This document shows positions 21,951 to 34,528 of a stretch of 64,000 nucleotides of DNA, one piece after another (within the stretch, counting starts at the first letter, position 1; each line of letters opens with the position of its first letter). The stretch spans positions 35,597,022-35,661,021 of the forward strand of contig CM033399.1 in the NCBI GenBank assembly GCA_019426215.1, given 5' to 3'. This DNA is from Buddleja alternifolia (lineage: Eukaryota > Streptophyta > Magnoliopsida > Lamiales > Scrophulariaceae). Below the pieces are notes generated by a model that was not told the DNA's origin, did no database searches, and saw only the letters and a list, made by a program, of their open reading frames with translations. A program made the position numbers and the translations under genes.

Positions 21951-24295
21951 TGTTGAAATATATTTATGCTTTGGAGTTGTACCTTTCCCTTTTCTATTTG
22001 TACATAATTAGTGTTGGGAAATATACATATAGCCCGACTAAGCACAGCGAAAAATTAAAATTTTAGTTTCTAGGGTTTAAACATGTGAGTTTATTAATCC
22101 TACGGGCTTATCACGTATCATAGGCTTGCGCATCTCTACACTAGTTATTTAAAACTTAAATAAAGAAAATCTTACCTTATTGGATTTTTCGTAAAAATCG
22201 AAGAGTTTCTTCTTCCTTAACGTAAGCTCCCTAGCTTGCTCCTCGTTTCTTTGAATCAACTTCTTCGTTTTTCCCTTTGATGAAGATTTCGAATTCCTCC
22301 ACCAAAAACACCTTTGATCAGATTCTTAATTCACTTTGGAGACCCAATTATTTCTTCTCTAAAGTTAATCCACACCCCGGATACCCAATTATTTGGTTGA
22401 TCTATAAACTTTTATTCTAACTCTTAAGGAACAGTTTATGGGATTAAGGTGAAAGCAAAAATTTACTTCTCTAAGTATTTGGAAGAGTTCTTGAATTCAA
22501 GATCTTGATGAATACTCAAGAACTCAAGAACTTGTATATATAGAGAGAGAGAGAGACGATTTTCTATGCTAGAGGAACGAAAATTTTGGCTTGTGAAGCT
22601 ATTAAAATTTCGGTCTCTACATGTCCTATATATAAGACTAGGTTCTTGCAATTTTTTCTCATGTAGAACTCTTCTACATTAATTTTTTTCCTTATAGGAA
22701 TAGAAGACTAATTAATTCTCAAATAGAACTCTTCTATTTTAATTAGTTTTCTTTCTCTCTAAAAAATCTTATTTCCTTCTAGAAAAAAATTAATTAAACC
22801 CTTTAATTATTTTTCTCCACCAAATTTTCGACCAAGCTTAATAAAATAGTCTTTTAATAATTAATCCACCATACTAGATTAATTAAAAGTCACTTCCAAT
22901 TAAATAAATGCTTTCTTGGACTTAAAATTGATCTTATCAACTTGATTAATTTATTTATCCAACACTTGAATAAATAAAATTCTTAATTAATTAATCTAAT
23001 TAATTAATATATTAACTCAACTACTTTGAATTAAATTTCCTTAGCTAAGAAATGGATTTGTCCGAGTATTGTGTGTGACCCTTTAGGTTCACCAACATAC
23101 TAGTAATGGGTTCATAAGCTTTATGATTTAATTTGGACAATTAAATTATCTCGATCAATTAAACACTTTTAATTAACCATCTTATTATTTAATTTCCATT
23201 AAAAATAAGATGCCCACAAATCAAAGAAAAGTTTCTAGCTATTTATCTTGAAGATCTAGATGTAGGCGATTTAAAGTGAACCTTTTCAATCGCGCATTCC
23301 ATGCAAGAGAGATTCTTCCATCAACTAATTTCCCAATTGAATTAAAAATCGAGAAATCTTATTGGTCAAGATCCTTGTAAATTCAATCTTAATAATTCAA
23401 ATATGTTTAACTAGTGATTAATTAATTCAAGAAACTCATTTCTTAACTAATTAATTACTTGCCTTAGTCAAGGATTAAATCAGTCAAACCACTTAAAATA
23501 TTGTAGGAAATTCACTTGTTCATCTAGACAAGTGATGGATCCTTTGTTGTCAACACCAACCTCCATATACGAGTCACTACACCCAATCATCAGTCCATAT
23601 GTGTCCTTGTAAAAGAACTAGCACAGGAGTCAAAGTGCAGTGAGTCAATATACAAGATTACTGTGATTACTCAAGTCAAAGAATTAATCTTGCACTATCG
23701 TGATTAAAAAACTCCTAATTCGACATATATAGAAATAATTCCAATTTAGAAAGTTTCAGTCAGGGTAATCAGTGAACTTATTCTCAACAAACACCCGCGT
23801 ATGTGCATTTGCGTCAACTACACTAATGTCTATAAAACGAGATATTCTCTAATTAAGAGTGTGCATCATAGGCGCAAGTCTATCTGAATTAACAATGTCC
23901 CATCTTGATAATTCTATAACTTGAATAGTATTTAGAAATCACATCCTTGGAAACTTGTTTTATGATATCCATCCAATGAAATATCAAGCCCCATAGCTAT
24001 GTGTGAATTCTAGGGACTTTATCATACAGTTATAACAATATATAAACATAAGATGAAGAAATGTTTTTTATTAATATATAATGTAAAACGAAATTGTTTA
24101 TTACAAAAATAGATAAAAAAAATCTATCTAGAATTGGCTCGCATGGCACTATTCTAACAATTAGTTGGTTAGTTAGGTCAACAGAATTAGTTAGCATGCG
24201 TATTAATTAAGCTAACCATAGCTATAAATAGCTTGTAATCCCTCTTTCAGCTCATAATGGAAATTACACTTTCTCCAAAATTTTCTTTCTTAACA
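21951..24295 (+). repeat. Copia-2 3' LTR, split by a solo LTR
   Basis: LTR sequence occupies 21951-22011 and 24160-24295, with the polypurine tract AACTTGAGGGGGGG just before it at 21937-21950. The two parts join at ATTAG, the target of the inserted element, giving a 192-bp LTR that ends AACA before ATCAT. Confidence 0.9.
22012..24159. mobile_element. Solo LTR, 2148 bp, of an unidentified LTR retrotransposon
   Basis: Begins TGTTGGGAAATATAC and ends ATTCTAACA (TG...CA), flanked by exact ATTAG at 22007-22011 and 24160-24164. It has no internal domain, primer site, polypurine tract or ORF, which fits a solo LTR left by recombination between the LTRs of a full element. A non-coding LARD-type element is less likely because no second LTR is visible inside. 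The lineage is unknown; 2.1 kb suits large gypsy or copia families. Orientation is uncertain. Confidence 0.8.
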
Positions 24296-24488
24296 ATCAT
24301 TTCGTAAAATGCATCAACACATTTGAATACAAGACGTGCAATTGCCCTTGCATAGGTCTGTGGAACAGATTTAAAGTCAGGATCACATTACTGAATCAAC
24401 AAATAAGCCTGCACCATTAGGAAAATCGGACTCCAGGAAGATCGGTCCTCTACAAGAACTTTGTTCAAGAATTAAGATGAGTAATATT

Positions 24489-25758
24489 CTACGCTTCTCT
24501 CTGCTGACTATGCCGTAAAATTTCAAACACGTCGATAATGCCAGGAGGGAATACGGAATTAGTAGCCGCTCTAACAGCAACCTTAGCCACAGCAGTGACA
24601 TTAACCGGAGGGGTTAATAGGGGTCCAATCAGAGGAACCTGGGTCAGAGGTTTAGCGTGCTGGAGCACCTGCAAAAGATTACAAACATTTTTGAAGAAAT
24701 TAATCTTTAATGATAGTCCATATATTGAGAATCCGCAGTGTGGAATATGCTGAGCTTGAAAAATGCTAAATTTCAATAAATGATTGGGAAACCATTTTTA
24801 CTTAACGAGAGCAGCATAAACTTGTCTTGTTTGTTCATTAATGCTATAGATTATAAGGTATCTTGCAAAATAATTGGGACGAATAAGAAATTACATACAA
24901 AAAGGGAAACAAGCCATACCATTTCCAATGGACAACCAATGACACCAAGAGGCAAGTTGATGCTCCCAACACGACGAGTTCCATATATAAACCCAGGCCT
25001 CAGGATTGCTCCTGATAACAAGAGCAGCTCTGAATTAGATTGAGAGTGATTGATTCCTCTTTGTGTAGGTGCACCACATTAACAGGGTCACAAACACAAG
25101 TTTGTTTGTCTCTTGATCAAAAATAGAATTATAGTTCCATTTTCAACAAGCATTTTCTCCATATTAATCTTAAGCTTAGTAATACTACATGGAACTTTTA
25201 CTTTAGTGCCTTCTACTTCAGAATTTATGATCAAGCAAACAAGCCTTAGAATTGAATAGACTAGATATTTAAGAAACAAGAGACAGTGAAATGGGAAGAA
25301 ATAGCTGCACAACTCTTCTAACCGGAGACGACCTACAATCTCCAAGAGAGAGAGAGAGCTCACCTTCATATGGGTACCTAGTGAGTAACTCTGTCTCAGC
25401 AGCTCTCTGCACCACGTTATGTGACACAGACATTAAAGCAGAAATAGTATGCAGCAATCAAATAGAATACAAGGAATTCTGACAAACTCCAGCTTCCTCT
25501 TTTTCTTCTTTTAACTATAAACAAGCATTGTTATGGAAACAAGGGTACCTCCAAATTGTGAAATTACCTTTCGCATTTTAGCAAGTCAAATGTACAGTTA
25601 GAACATGTTGGCAAACACTTGCACGTTTGAAAGTTTGCCAAATTAAGAAAAAATAAATACAGTAAAACTTATGCAAAATTTTAACTAATTATCTTCTTTT
25701 TAAATAAATACTGAATATGATTAATTATCTTCTTTTTAAATTTTAACTAATTATGGAA

Positions 25759-25793
<35 letters not shown>

Positions 25794-28700
25794 TATTATT
25801 ATTATTATTATTATTATTATTTAAGAAAAAAAGGAAGAATAAAACAAATTTATAGCATCTTTTATCATCAAAGTATTAGTAAACACTATATATTTTTTCA
25901 GTTTGCCTCTAATCTTATAATTTTTCATCAATAAATTATTTTTGTAACAATGAAAAGAGAATCAGAAATTATCAATTAAATTGTCTAATATCAGACTGAA
26001 TTGAAGAATCATAGTCAAAACTTATTGTATCCTAAAGATTTTCTTTTATTGCTGTAGTTTACTTCAGTACTCAGAAACAATGATAACTTCATATAAAGCG
26101 GCTAAGGATTTCCGGTAATACCTTTCCCTCATAATATCCAGGAATCAGGTAATTCACAACCCCAAAGTCCGCAGCAGAGATGTAAACAAATCTCCTCACT
26201 CCTACAAAAAGAATTTTTAAGAATCTGAAGGTGCAGTAACAACTTTATCACTAAAGCTGAATCTTTATGAACATTGAAAAACAGAGTAAATGTAAAAGTT
26301 AAACTCACTAAACCAATTGGAACAAGAAAAACTTCCCAACGAATCCAGCTCTCAAATGACTCTTCTTGTAAGATGAGGGGAAAACCTTAAAAGGCGGAGA
26401 AGAAAATCCAACAAAAGGCTCGCATTAGATGCCCAGAATCTAAATACAAAGCAAACGCCGTCCTCCCCCACCCCAGTCTAAGCATTCAAATTATCTGCTT
26501 GATCATATGCTACTTCTAACCATCCATCACTAAATTTAACATGAATATTCTCCTTCTACTGTTAACTATGATCCTAAGGAGTGAGTTGTCCATGTTCGTC
26601 GATATGCTAAAGCTCAAGTTTGAGATTTTTCAATTCCAGTTTTCAAGTACATAAAATGATGAAAATTGTTAGTATGACTATTGTGCCCATCTTTGGCAAG
26701 TTTTTCTCCCATTTGTTCCTCCAAACCTCCTGCATACTGGCAGTCAAAGGAAATTGATGAAGATCAGCATGCAACCAAACTCCAAGTAAAGGAGTAATAG
26801 TCCACACAATAATACATTCAGCAGGCAGAATCTCAGTAACAACATACAAGAGAACTTTTTGGGAAACTTAATTTAGTTCATTGAGGAGTATGTACTCAGA
26901 CGCTCCTTATACTTGCTATAAGAATTAGTGCAAGTACAAGTGGACTGCCAAAAATAAGATTTTTATCAATACTACCTTCTTCTGAAGCAACTCTGATAGC
27001 ATTGATATTTGCAGTTCCATTGATTTTGTACATGTATGAGTTGGAACCAAAGCCGCCAACACAGGAAATCTGAAGAGACCGGCAATTTCATCAACGGGAA
27101 TATTAACACTTACCATAAAACAAATAAAATGAAAAATAAGCCCAAGTCAGACTCGGTCAAGAAAGAATAACCAAACTGTTAAAGGAAAGAACATAATAAA
27201 CCAGGCAAAAGTTTTCTCAGAAAAGTAACAGCAGGATGGAACAATCCGTCCTTCCCTCTCATAAAATTTAGAAAAGTATCAAGGCCAGAGTTACCCCAAT
27301 ACCCCAACCCACACCTATAAGGGACGAGGAGAGAGAGGATGAAAGAATTTATGATAAATGAAATCTCTTTTCACTAGGCTGACCAATTGACCGTGATAAA
27401 CAAGTATTTACCTCCTTTCTCGATTACGATTACACTAAAACAGCAATATAAAAGGGGAATTAGTACGCACAATTGAGGTTACTCCCTTCAGCGCATTCTT
27501 CCATGAGTCAGTTGAGAAAAGATTACCTTCAAGCATGAAAAAGAGAATCTTAAATGACTCAACGTTCTTCACTATCTACAACCAGAAAAAAAGATTAGCA
27601 AATGAATACTAGAAACTAGAAAACCTTGATGCCATATGACACTGTTAACCCAGGATTCTTGTATTGAGGGTCTACCCGATCTGGAAAGGGCATAAATTGT
27701 TCATGAGCACCAGAAGTAGATAAACCGAGTAGTTATTCTAAAAAAATGAAGCATGCCAGCCAAATACAAACTGTCAATTAAATGACATTTAGTGAAGCGT
27801 GCAACACTCCAGGCACCCTATATGCAGCTTTTGAAAATATAACATCTTTTAGAACAAACAGAACGTGTATGATAGAATTATAAGTAAATGAATATCTCAT
27901 CTAGATTGGCAACAGATGCAAGACTATCTTAATATATGTGCTAGAGTGAATCTAGGCATTCTCCTTTCAAGTAATATTACAGTTAACAACTTAAATATGA
28001 AATATCAAGAATGAAAGGAAGGAGAAATGCTTGTAAACTTTCTCTGTTCAGGCAGTTCCTTGCTTGGGGAAAAGGTCATGAACAGTTATGCTAGTTAAAA
28101 AATCAAGTGACGACAACAACAAAAATCACTCTCAAGGAATGACTCCCAATTTACCTGCTGAGGCTAGCAACAGTTAAACCGTGATTTAAAGCTTCCTTGC
28201 AGATATGAGAACCGACAAATCCATTTCCACCAAGCACAAGCAACTGAGTTACAAAACCATAAAAATCAAGTACCCCATAGAGCAACTAATGAAATCTCTC
28301 AAGGCAGCAACAGAACAACCAATGAAGTACCTTTTCTGTTGGAGGTGGAGGGACTTGTACTGTCTCCGCTTCCTCAACTTGATCAGTTTTAGTAGACTTG
28401 TTAGCACCGGCAGATTTATCAGAAGTAGAAGAAAAAAATCGTCCGTTTCTTGAGGCGGCTGCACTGCTGCTATTTCCAAATGAAGCTATAGTTAGGTAAA
28501 ATATTGAGGAAGTGTTGAGAACTGGAGAAACTAAAAGTAAATCAACAGACAAAGTAGAAAACTTATGACAAAGATTTTTCAAATTGAAAATTACTTTAGC
28601 TAACTTACTTACTTTATTGCAGTCAAACAAGTTGTATCACATCGAACCGTTTATCACACTAACACATAGGTAACTACTACTGTCTGACTTTACAATCTAC

Positions 28701-29544
28701 ATATATGTTAGAATCAAACACAAAATCTGTGGGAGGTATTCAAATGAGTTAAACACACAACCAATCCTTGACCATCTCTTCACAATTGTTCCCTTCTAAC
28801 GCGAAAACTCTTATAACATTTCTCTAATAAAACGACATTGAACCGTGTTACTATAACTGAAACCTAGCCTTCTAAACAGTTAAAATATATTAGGTATCTT
28901 TCACCATGCATTTCCCTCTTGAGCTATGTCACATCACATGCCTAATCTTCAATTCAACTTTTAGACTCGCTACACTGTCTCGTCTTTAAAGAGAACTACT
29001 GTAAGAGGAAGCCACCAATCCAAGCCTCCACATTCCAGGAACAAGACATTGAATAATTATAATACAACTATTCTATTGCTTCGTACCAAAGTAAGCACTA
29101 AATCTACATCTCAACATTTTACTCAATAAGTTAAATGCTCTCATTTAAATTCGAACAAAATTGAGCATGCCGCGATATCAAAATCAAATTAAGGACAAGC
29201 TGAACCGTAACAGATTTCCTCCATGAAAGTTATAGCTACTAAATATACAGAAATTGTTCTCATGTTCGTCACGGTATGATCCAACAGCAGAAAAACGTAA
29301 AAAAAAAAAAAAAACCTCAGCAAAAGTGCAATTGAATTTAAAACGTTTAGTAATAGCAGATATCATCATATCATCACCATTACCACTTAATTCCACATAT
29401 TTTCACGCATTATTCCCACTTTTTGCAAAATATACACCAAAATTAAGCTGAAAATCAACGCTATCAAGATATCAGGTAAATGAAAAAAGAAACTTACGAT
29501 AACCTGGACATGGAGAGCTTCGAATGATGAATCGATCGGTACAT
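24489..29544 (-). CDS. Atypical short-chain dehydrogenase-like Rossmann protein (At5g15910/At5g10730-like), 10 exons
   Basis: Exons in order of translation: 29544-29498, 28469-28331, 28243-28155, 27680-27625, 27526-27471, 27069-26976, 26201-26122, 25406-25364, 25011-24920, 24668-24489 (stop TAG at 24491-24489). All introns are GT-AG and the sum is 876 nt, 291 residues. The N-terminus (MYRSIHHSKLSMSRL, then ASRNGRFFSST) looks like a mitochondrial or plastid presequence. The NAD(P)-binding motif GGNGFVG is at residues 67-73, ISAADFG near 168-174 and a YxxxK pair at Tyr183/Lys187. Strong blocks such as CVGGFGSNSYMYKINGTAN and RPGFIYGTR match the plant family related to complex I subunit NDUFA9. 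Its substrate is not known to me. Exon 2 could also start at nearby AGs; the one chosen keeps the frame. No lesion seen, so probably functional. Confidence 0.88.
25760..25821. repeat. Mirror microsatellite (AAT)n followed by (ATT)n
   Basis: About ten AAT units run directly into about nine ATT units, forming a near-perfect palindrome of some 60 bp inside an intron of the Rossmann-fold gene (between exons 7 and 8). It could form a hairpin in DNA or RNA. Confidence 0.8.
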
Positions 29545-29601
29545 CTTCTCTGAAGCTGATGAAATCTCTGTAAAATGTGTATACGTATATCTCTCTGTGT
29601 G

Positions 29602-29607
29602 TATATA
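29602..29607 (-). promoter_or_regulatory. TATA-like box of the Rossmann-fold gene
   Basis: On the minus strand GTCTATATAC lies about 58 bp upstream of the ATG at 29544, with CT/GT-rich sequence around it. It is a plausible core promoter with a very short 5' UTR. No other evidence. Confidence 0.4.
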
Positions 29608-29863
29608 GACGGAATTACTCTTTTTTGCCTTTTATTCTCCACTTTTAGCTCTGTGTATGTTATATATATGACGCTGATTCGGCAGAGGAGAGGAGGCTTG
29701 TTAGGGGAAGGGGGGACACATGGCGAAACACGACTGTGCCACGTAACGTGAAGATGTGGCTCGTTTTACGCCTAATACGAGACTTTCCTTTCAAATACAA
29801 AGGTGTTTGGTGTGATCTAATGTTATATTGTTATTTTGATAAGTTATTATTTTTATTTTTTTT

Positions 29864-30046
29864 AACTCGGAATACCCTATATATTTAGTTCGATAAAAAT
29901 GGGTTGATAGTTATAATTCTTAGCCATAAAAAGACTCTATCTAGGTCCATAAAAAAGGGGAGGCCACAATTTGTGACAGTTTGGATTCGAACACATGAAC
30001 TCTCACATAAAGTAGGAGGTGGATACTACTAGACCAATACGTCTTT
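29864..30046 (-). mobile_element. tRNA-derived SINE
   Basis: Read on the minus strand it starts with a tRNA-like head (A-box region TTGGTCTAGTAGTATCC, B-box region GTTCGAATCC) followed by a tail shared with copies at 49108-49264 and 51414-51617 (AGATAGAGTCTTTTTATGG-type phrase). The shared head and tail across three loci support one SINE family. The copy is somewhat diverged; exact ends are not certain. Confidence 0.7.
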
Positions 30047-30060
30047 AGTTTATAAGATAT

Positions 30061-31002
30061 TATTTAATAGGCATTTTTTTAGTTAAAAGTTATTTGAACA
30101 AGAGTAATTGTTGAACTTGTTCAACTTGTTATTGTTAGTGAAGAGTTGTCATTCACCCAATCTGTTTATGGGAAATTATTGCACACTTTTGGTTCAGTTG
30201 AATTCAAGTGTATTTCACAAAATGAGTCTTTGTTCACACTGTAAGGTGATAAATAAGTGTGCTCCTTTTTTTTTTCTGTTTCTCATGGTGTTCTCAAGCT
30301 CCTAATCTCAAAATTAATTTTTCGAGTTACTGTCGGATATAATTGTAGAAAATCTTTCAAGAAAGTATTCTACATTCCTACGGATTTGAACACAAAATCT
30401 TTTATTTAAGCGTGTAGAGCTCCTTTTGCTCGGGCCAACTTGTGATTAATAAGTGTGCTTTGAGATTGGATATTAGGCCATTTTCTCATTCTCAGGCCCA
30501 GTTTAGCTGGAGTTGGACGGTATAAGGTGAACTTTCAGATTTTAAGGCGGCCCATATAAATTGGACCAATTGATTGGACTGTGGACATTCATGGAAATTT
30601 TAAGAGTTCCTTTACATCTTAAACTACACTGAAGCCCTAATATTATTACTTTTGATTAAAATTAAAATATAGTTATTCGGACCAATGAATTCAAATTTCT
30701 TGTTTAATATGCCTGAATTTATCTAGGCAACTGGTTTTTTTTTTTTTGTTAAATGTCTTAGTAGATAGATGACATCAGGAACAGAGTTAGGATTTTATAT
30801 TCAGGGGGCGACTACGAAAAAATGGAGGAAAACTTGATATTTTATTATTTTGAGGGGCAAAATTAAGAAAATCAAAAACTTATGCTAAAAACTAATTTTT
30901 CAGAAGTTGTAGGGGGTGCCAACTAACCGGCGATGCATATATAATATTGAAAGATTGCACGAGGGGTTTCACTATGTTTCACAACATCAAACTGATTTTT
31001 TG
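30061..31002. other. Intergenic DNA with possible transposon debris
   Basis: No gene seen. Around 30775-30940 a stretch with GGGGGCGAC and AGGGGGTGCCAACT resembles decayed hAT-type repeats of the kind at 35808, but only weakly. Confidence 0.4.
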
Positions 31003-31181
31003 CGGAACGGATTTTCTAACCCACAATGGTGTATCACAATAATGTCACATCATTGTAGGATTGACAAGTGTCCATTTAAAAAAAACTACTAATAATAATT
31101 CAAATTAAAATAACATTTGTCAATCACACAATGATGTGACACTATTGTGATACACCATTGTTTAATAGAAAATTCGCTCCG
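31003..31181. mobile_element. Stem-loop MITE
   Basis: About 180 bp with inverted arms: CGGAACGGATTTTCTAA on the left and the complement of AGAAAATTCGCTCCG on the right, with an inner perfect block ACAATGGTGTATCACAATA matched in inverted form near 31150. Flanks are T-rich, so the target duplication is unclear. Superfamily uncertain. Confidence 0.6.
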
Positions 31182-32363
31182 AATTTTTTATTGTCGATTG
31201 GTCAATACAAGTCAATGATCTATATAACAAGTTTATGAAATATCCACCATACACAAATTATTGTACTTTATACACAAACTCAAAATTTTAAAACTATGAA
31301 TAAATATCACTCTCAAAAAAGAAGTGAATAATGGAAATTGTTGCCCCTTTTTCAATAACCAAGATAATTCAAAAAGCTTAACAAGGACAACTAAAAGAAA
31401 CATATAGTATATATAGTACATTTTTTATTTTTTATTTTTCCTTTATCAAGAAAGTACTTTGTACTATAAAAGTCGCTACCTTTTTTTAAAAAACAAATAA
31501 AATAAGTTGCTACCTTTGATTCATAATAAATATTAAGCTAGTGACTTTAAGTGCTTCGCAATAAGTTTTGGATGTATTTTCATTTCATTTTCAATCGTCA
31601 TTTTTTAAAATGTATGGGGGAATGAGTTTTTTTATTTTTGTGTGAGAAAAGTGAAAAAAAGTAGGTGTGTTTGGTTGTGTTTTTAAAAATGGTTGAAAAT
31701 GATGATTGTGATGTGTGAAGTGATTGAAAAGTAATGATTAAATGAATAGTATTGAATTTCAAAATTTAAAGGAAATGAAAAAGAAATGTTTAAAAAATTG
31801 AAAAGAGATGAGAGAGAAAAGTGATAAAAAGAAATTGTAAGATGAGTGATGTGAAATGTAATTTTAAAAAAATTATTAAAATTTATTGAAAACGTAAAAA
31901 TGAGAGTGAAAATGAGAATATTTTCAATTAAAAATAATATAAATTGTGTGTTTTCATTCTCAAATGAAAATGAAAATGAAAAAAAGTGTGGCCTAAATAA
32001 TCCAATCACATATATACTTATTTAAATATACATATATATATATATATATTACAAATAAAATTAGTTTAATATAGGATAAGCTCGGCGACGTTTGTAACTA
32101 AATGAGCTTTAATGTGGGTGCCCAAAGTTTTGGTGCTTCCTTATCTGAAAAGAGAACAATGGCTGGCTTATAAAAATGTTTATATGTCACACATTAATTA
32201 TCATCCCTCTTTAGGGAACAAGTGCGACGTATCTCTCTATTTGTGACTTATGACATAAGATTCTAATAATAATATATATTTTTATTTGATTAATTTCCAC
32301 GCCAACTTTTTAATTACTCAGTGATCACAAGAAAATTTGGCTCAATCCAAGTGCTTTATAGCC

Positions 32364-32403
<40 letters not shown>

Positions 32404-32404
32404 G
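31182..32404. other. AT-rich intergenic DNA
   Basis: Purine-rich low-complexity sequence at 31620-31990 (GAAAATGA-type repeats) and (TA)n tracts at 32030-32050 and 32370-32400. No gene found. Confidence 0.5.
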
Positions 32405-32582
32405 TTATACCAAGGGTATCCACCACCGATCGCAGTGACTATTCTCTTTCGCAGATTGCGGGCACCTCAAAGGGTGGGATTGCTGGCCAAGAAAATTTGC
32501 TCCATTCCCAAAGTCAAGGATCAAACCCTTAATATTTGATTAAAGGTGAAGGAGTCCCTACCACTCCACCACAACCCCTTGG
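32405..32582 (-). mobile_element. SINE-like tRNA-derived element (second family)
   Basis: On the minus strand it reads GGGGTTGTGGTGGAGTGGTA near its start, an A-box-like tRNA head, and a B-box-like GGGTTTGATCC about 45 bp later. It lies between two long (TA)n tracts that may be the duplicated target. No other copy occurs in this window, so the family is unconfirmed. Confidence 0.5.
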
Positions 32583-34225
32583 TTATATATATATATATAT
32601 AAACACACACATATATATACTTCAAATAGTTTCTATCATGAGATACGATCTTATTATTCTCTTTTCTTGATTTAAGTTATTAAATTATTTAATAGTGCAC
32701 TCAATCATTACTAACAGTGGGTTACTATTTATCCATTTATTATTATTTACAACGAGGTGGGAGAGGGGTCATTTTATGTCACGACGGTACCAATATCTCC
32801 CGATCTAATGGTGTATGTCACACTGAGATTATGTATATCGGTTTGGCATAAAATTTTCCGCGGGAGAGGGGTGAACGCTCAAGAGTAATAGTAAGTCAAT
32901 CATTGAATTGCTTGTTCATTTATCCATATATAATCTTGTTTTTTTTTTCTTTTTTTAATGGATCAATTACATACATCATTAATTTGAATTATCAACAATA
33001 AACATTCACAACGAGTAATATTTGTAATCACTTAATAATTAGTACAAAAGACTAAAACACAAAATTAAGCAACCGGTCCCTCAAGTTCGGATTGCATTTT
33101 GTATTAGATTTCATTATTTAGAATATTTCATAATCAAAGAATATAATATTGAATATATTGATCCATTTGAGATTTGTACATTGCAATTTCCAAGTGTATA
33201 CTCCAATGTATGCTAATTAATTTCATGTATAATTTGTTTTGAAATCTAAACGTTACAATAACTTTCTTATTTTTTTGAACAAAATGTTACTATAATGTTT
33301 AGTTGTAAATCATAATATATTAATTATTTGTACTTAGATCTCTATTTTATTCTGTATAATCTGACATAGCTATACATCTTTTTATAGTTTGTACAAAGAT
33401 TTTCTTACTGAAAATTAGCCACCGTCAAATACACATTGATTCTTTAAGAGTTTTCAAAGTAGGACTATAAACCGGACAACACGATGGGTTTAGAGGCTCA
33501 AACTCAAGTTCGACAAGCTAGCTTTTAAGAATTGTGACTCGAGATAGAGAGAGGGAAAGAGCCTGAGATAGAGCAGGCTTGCTCGACAACTGAGCTGACA
33601 AAACCTTTTAAAAACCGTATTTTATTATTTATATATTATTGTAAACTATATGAATATTTATTATTAATGTAAAAAAATAAAAAATATGAATAAGCGTGTG
33701 AATAGCTTGGCGAGCTCATAAACAAGAATAACGGAACTTGAACTTAGCTCGATTTGGAGTTTGAGCTTGATTTGACAAACCAGTTCGACTTGATCTGACG
33801 TTATATGTTCACATGAAATACCAATTATATTAGAATTTAAAGTCTTAAGTTAACTAAATTTTATCAAAAAAAAAAAGTCAACTAAAAACCCTATATTGAA
33901 GTTATATTGATTATGAATGTCCCAACTCCGAAATCCCATTTCCAAAAAAAAAAGAAGAAGAAACTCCGAAATCCCAAAAAATCATAAAAATAAACACAAA
34001 ATCGAATTCCTCTTGAAAAAGTACTGTGGGTCTTGCTATTTTTAACGAAAGGAAAAAAGTGGTAGCTATTAAATAAATGAGTGGAAAGTGATGAAAGATT
34101 TGGGGCAATGGAAATGATACACACACTCTTGTCTGGATATGGTTTTTGAGGGAACCAATTAATTAACAATCTACAGACAGTGCATGTCCTTTCACTTGAT
34201 GTACGGCCATTTTTTTTTTCCTAAT
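32583..34225. other. AT-rich intergenic DNA
   Basis: No gene, RNA gene or paired terminal repeats were found. A minus-strand open frame at 33891-34169 is low-complexity and not credible as a protein. Confidence 0.5.
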
Positions 34226-34234
34226 TTTATTCTT

Positions 34235-34519
34235 GGGAAAATTAAATACAGACCCTAACTTATTATGTAATAATCAAAACTCTTTCTCGCTTATTGAAAA
34301 TAACCAACACACCCTCTCAAGGGATCTATTTATAAGGTTAATAGGTGTAGATTTGTAAGAATTATTAAGCACACAAGGGTGTAATTGTAAGAAAGATTTA
34401 TAGGAGTAAATTTGTATGAATTATTAAGCACACTAGGGATGTAATTGTAAGAAATTCTTAACATAAAGGGTTCTGTTGGTAATTTTTAATAAGTAAGGGG
34501 GTCTTGTGTGTAATTTCCC
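34235..34519. mobile_element. Mutator-like MITE, 9-bp TSD
   Basis: A 285-bp element with long imperfect inverted ends starting GGGAAAATTAAATACAGACC and ending with the complement of GGGAAATTACACACAAGACC. Flanks TTTATTCTT (34226-34234) and TTTATTCTA (34520-34528) match at 8 of 9 positions. A related arm appears at 55205-55300. Confidence 0.7.
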
Positions 34520-34528
34520 TTTATTCTA

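Larger units (their letters stand above)
16058..24295 (+). mobile_element. Copia-2, degraded Ty1/copia element carrying two later insertions
   Basis: Bounded by short LTRs (192 bp each after removing an insertion) and a perfect 5-bp target duplication ATCAT at 16053-16057 and 24296-24300. It has a tRNA-Met-type primer site after the 5' LTR and a G-rich polypurine tract before the 3' LTR. The internal region keeps copia order, gag to RNase H, but has many frameshifts and stops. The LTR copies differ at only two positions, so the element inserted recently although its coding region is badly decayed. A hAT-like element sits in the leader and a solo LTR sits inside the 3' LTR. It lies 193 bp beyond the stop codon of the minus-strand Rossmann-fold gene. 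Confidence 0.95.

Noticed and set aside
33891..34169. Minus-strand Phe/Ser-rich open frame
   Set aside because: Low-complexity composition from poly-A/T sequence; no promoter, domain or continuity.
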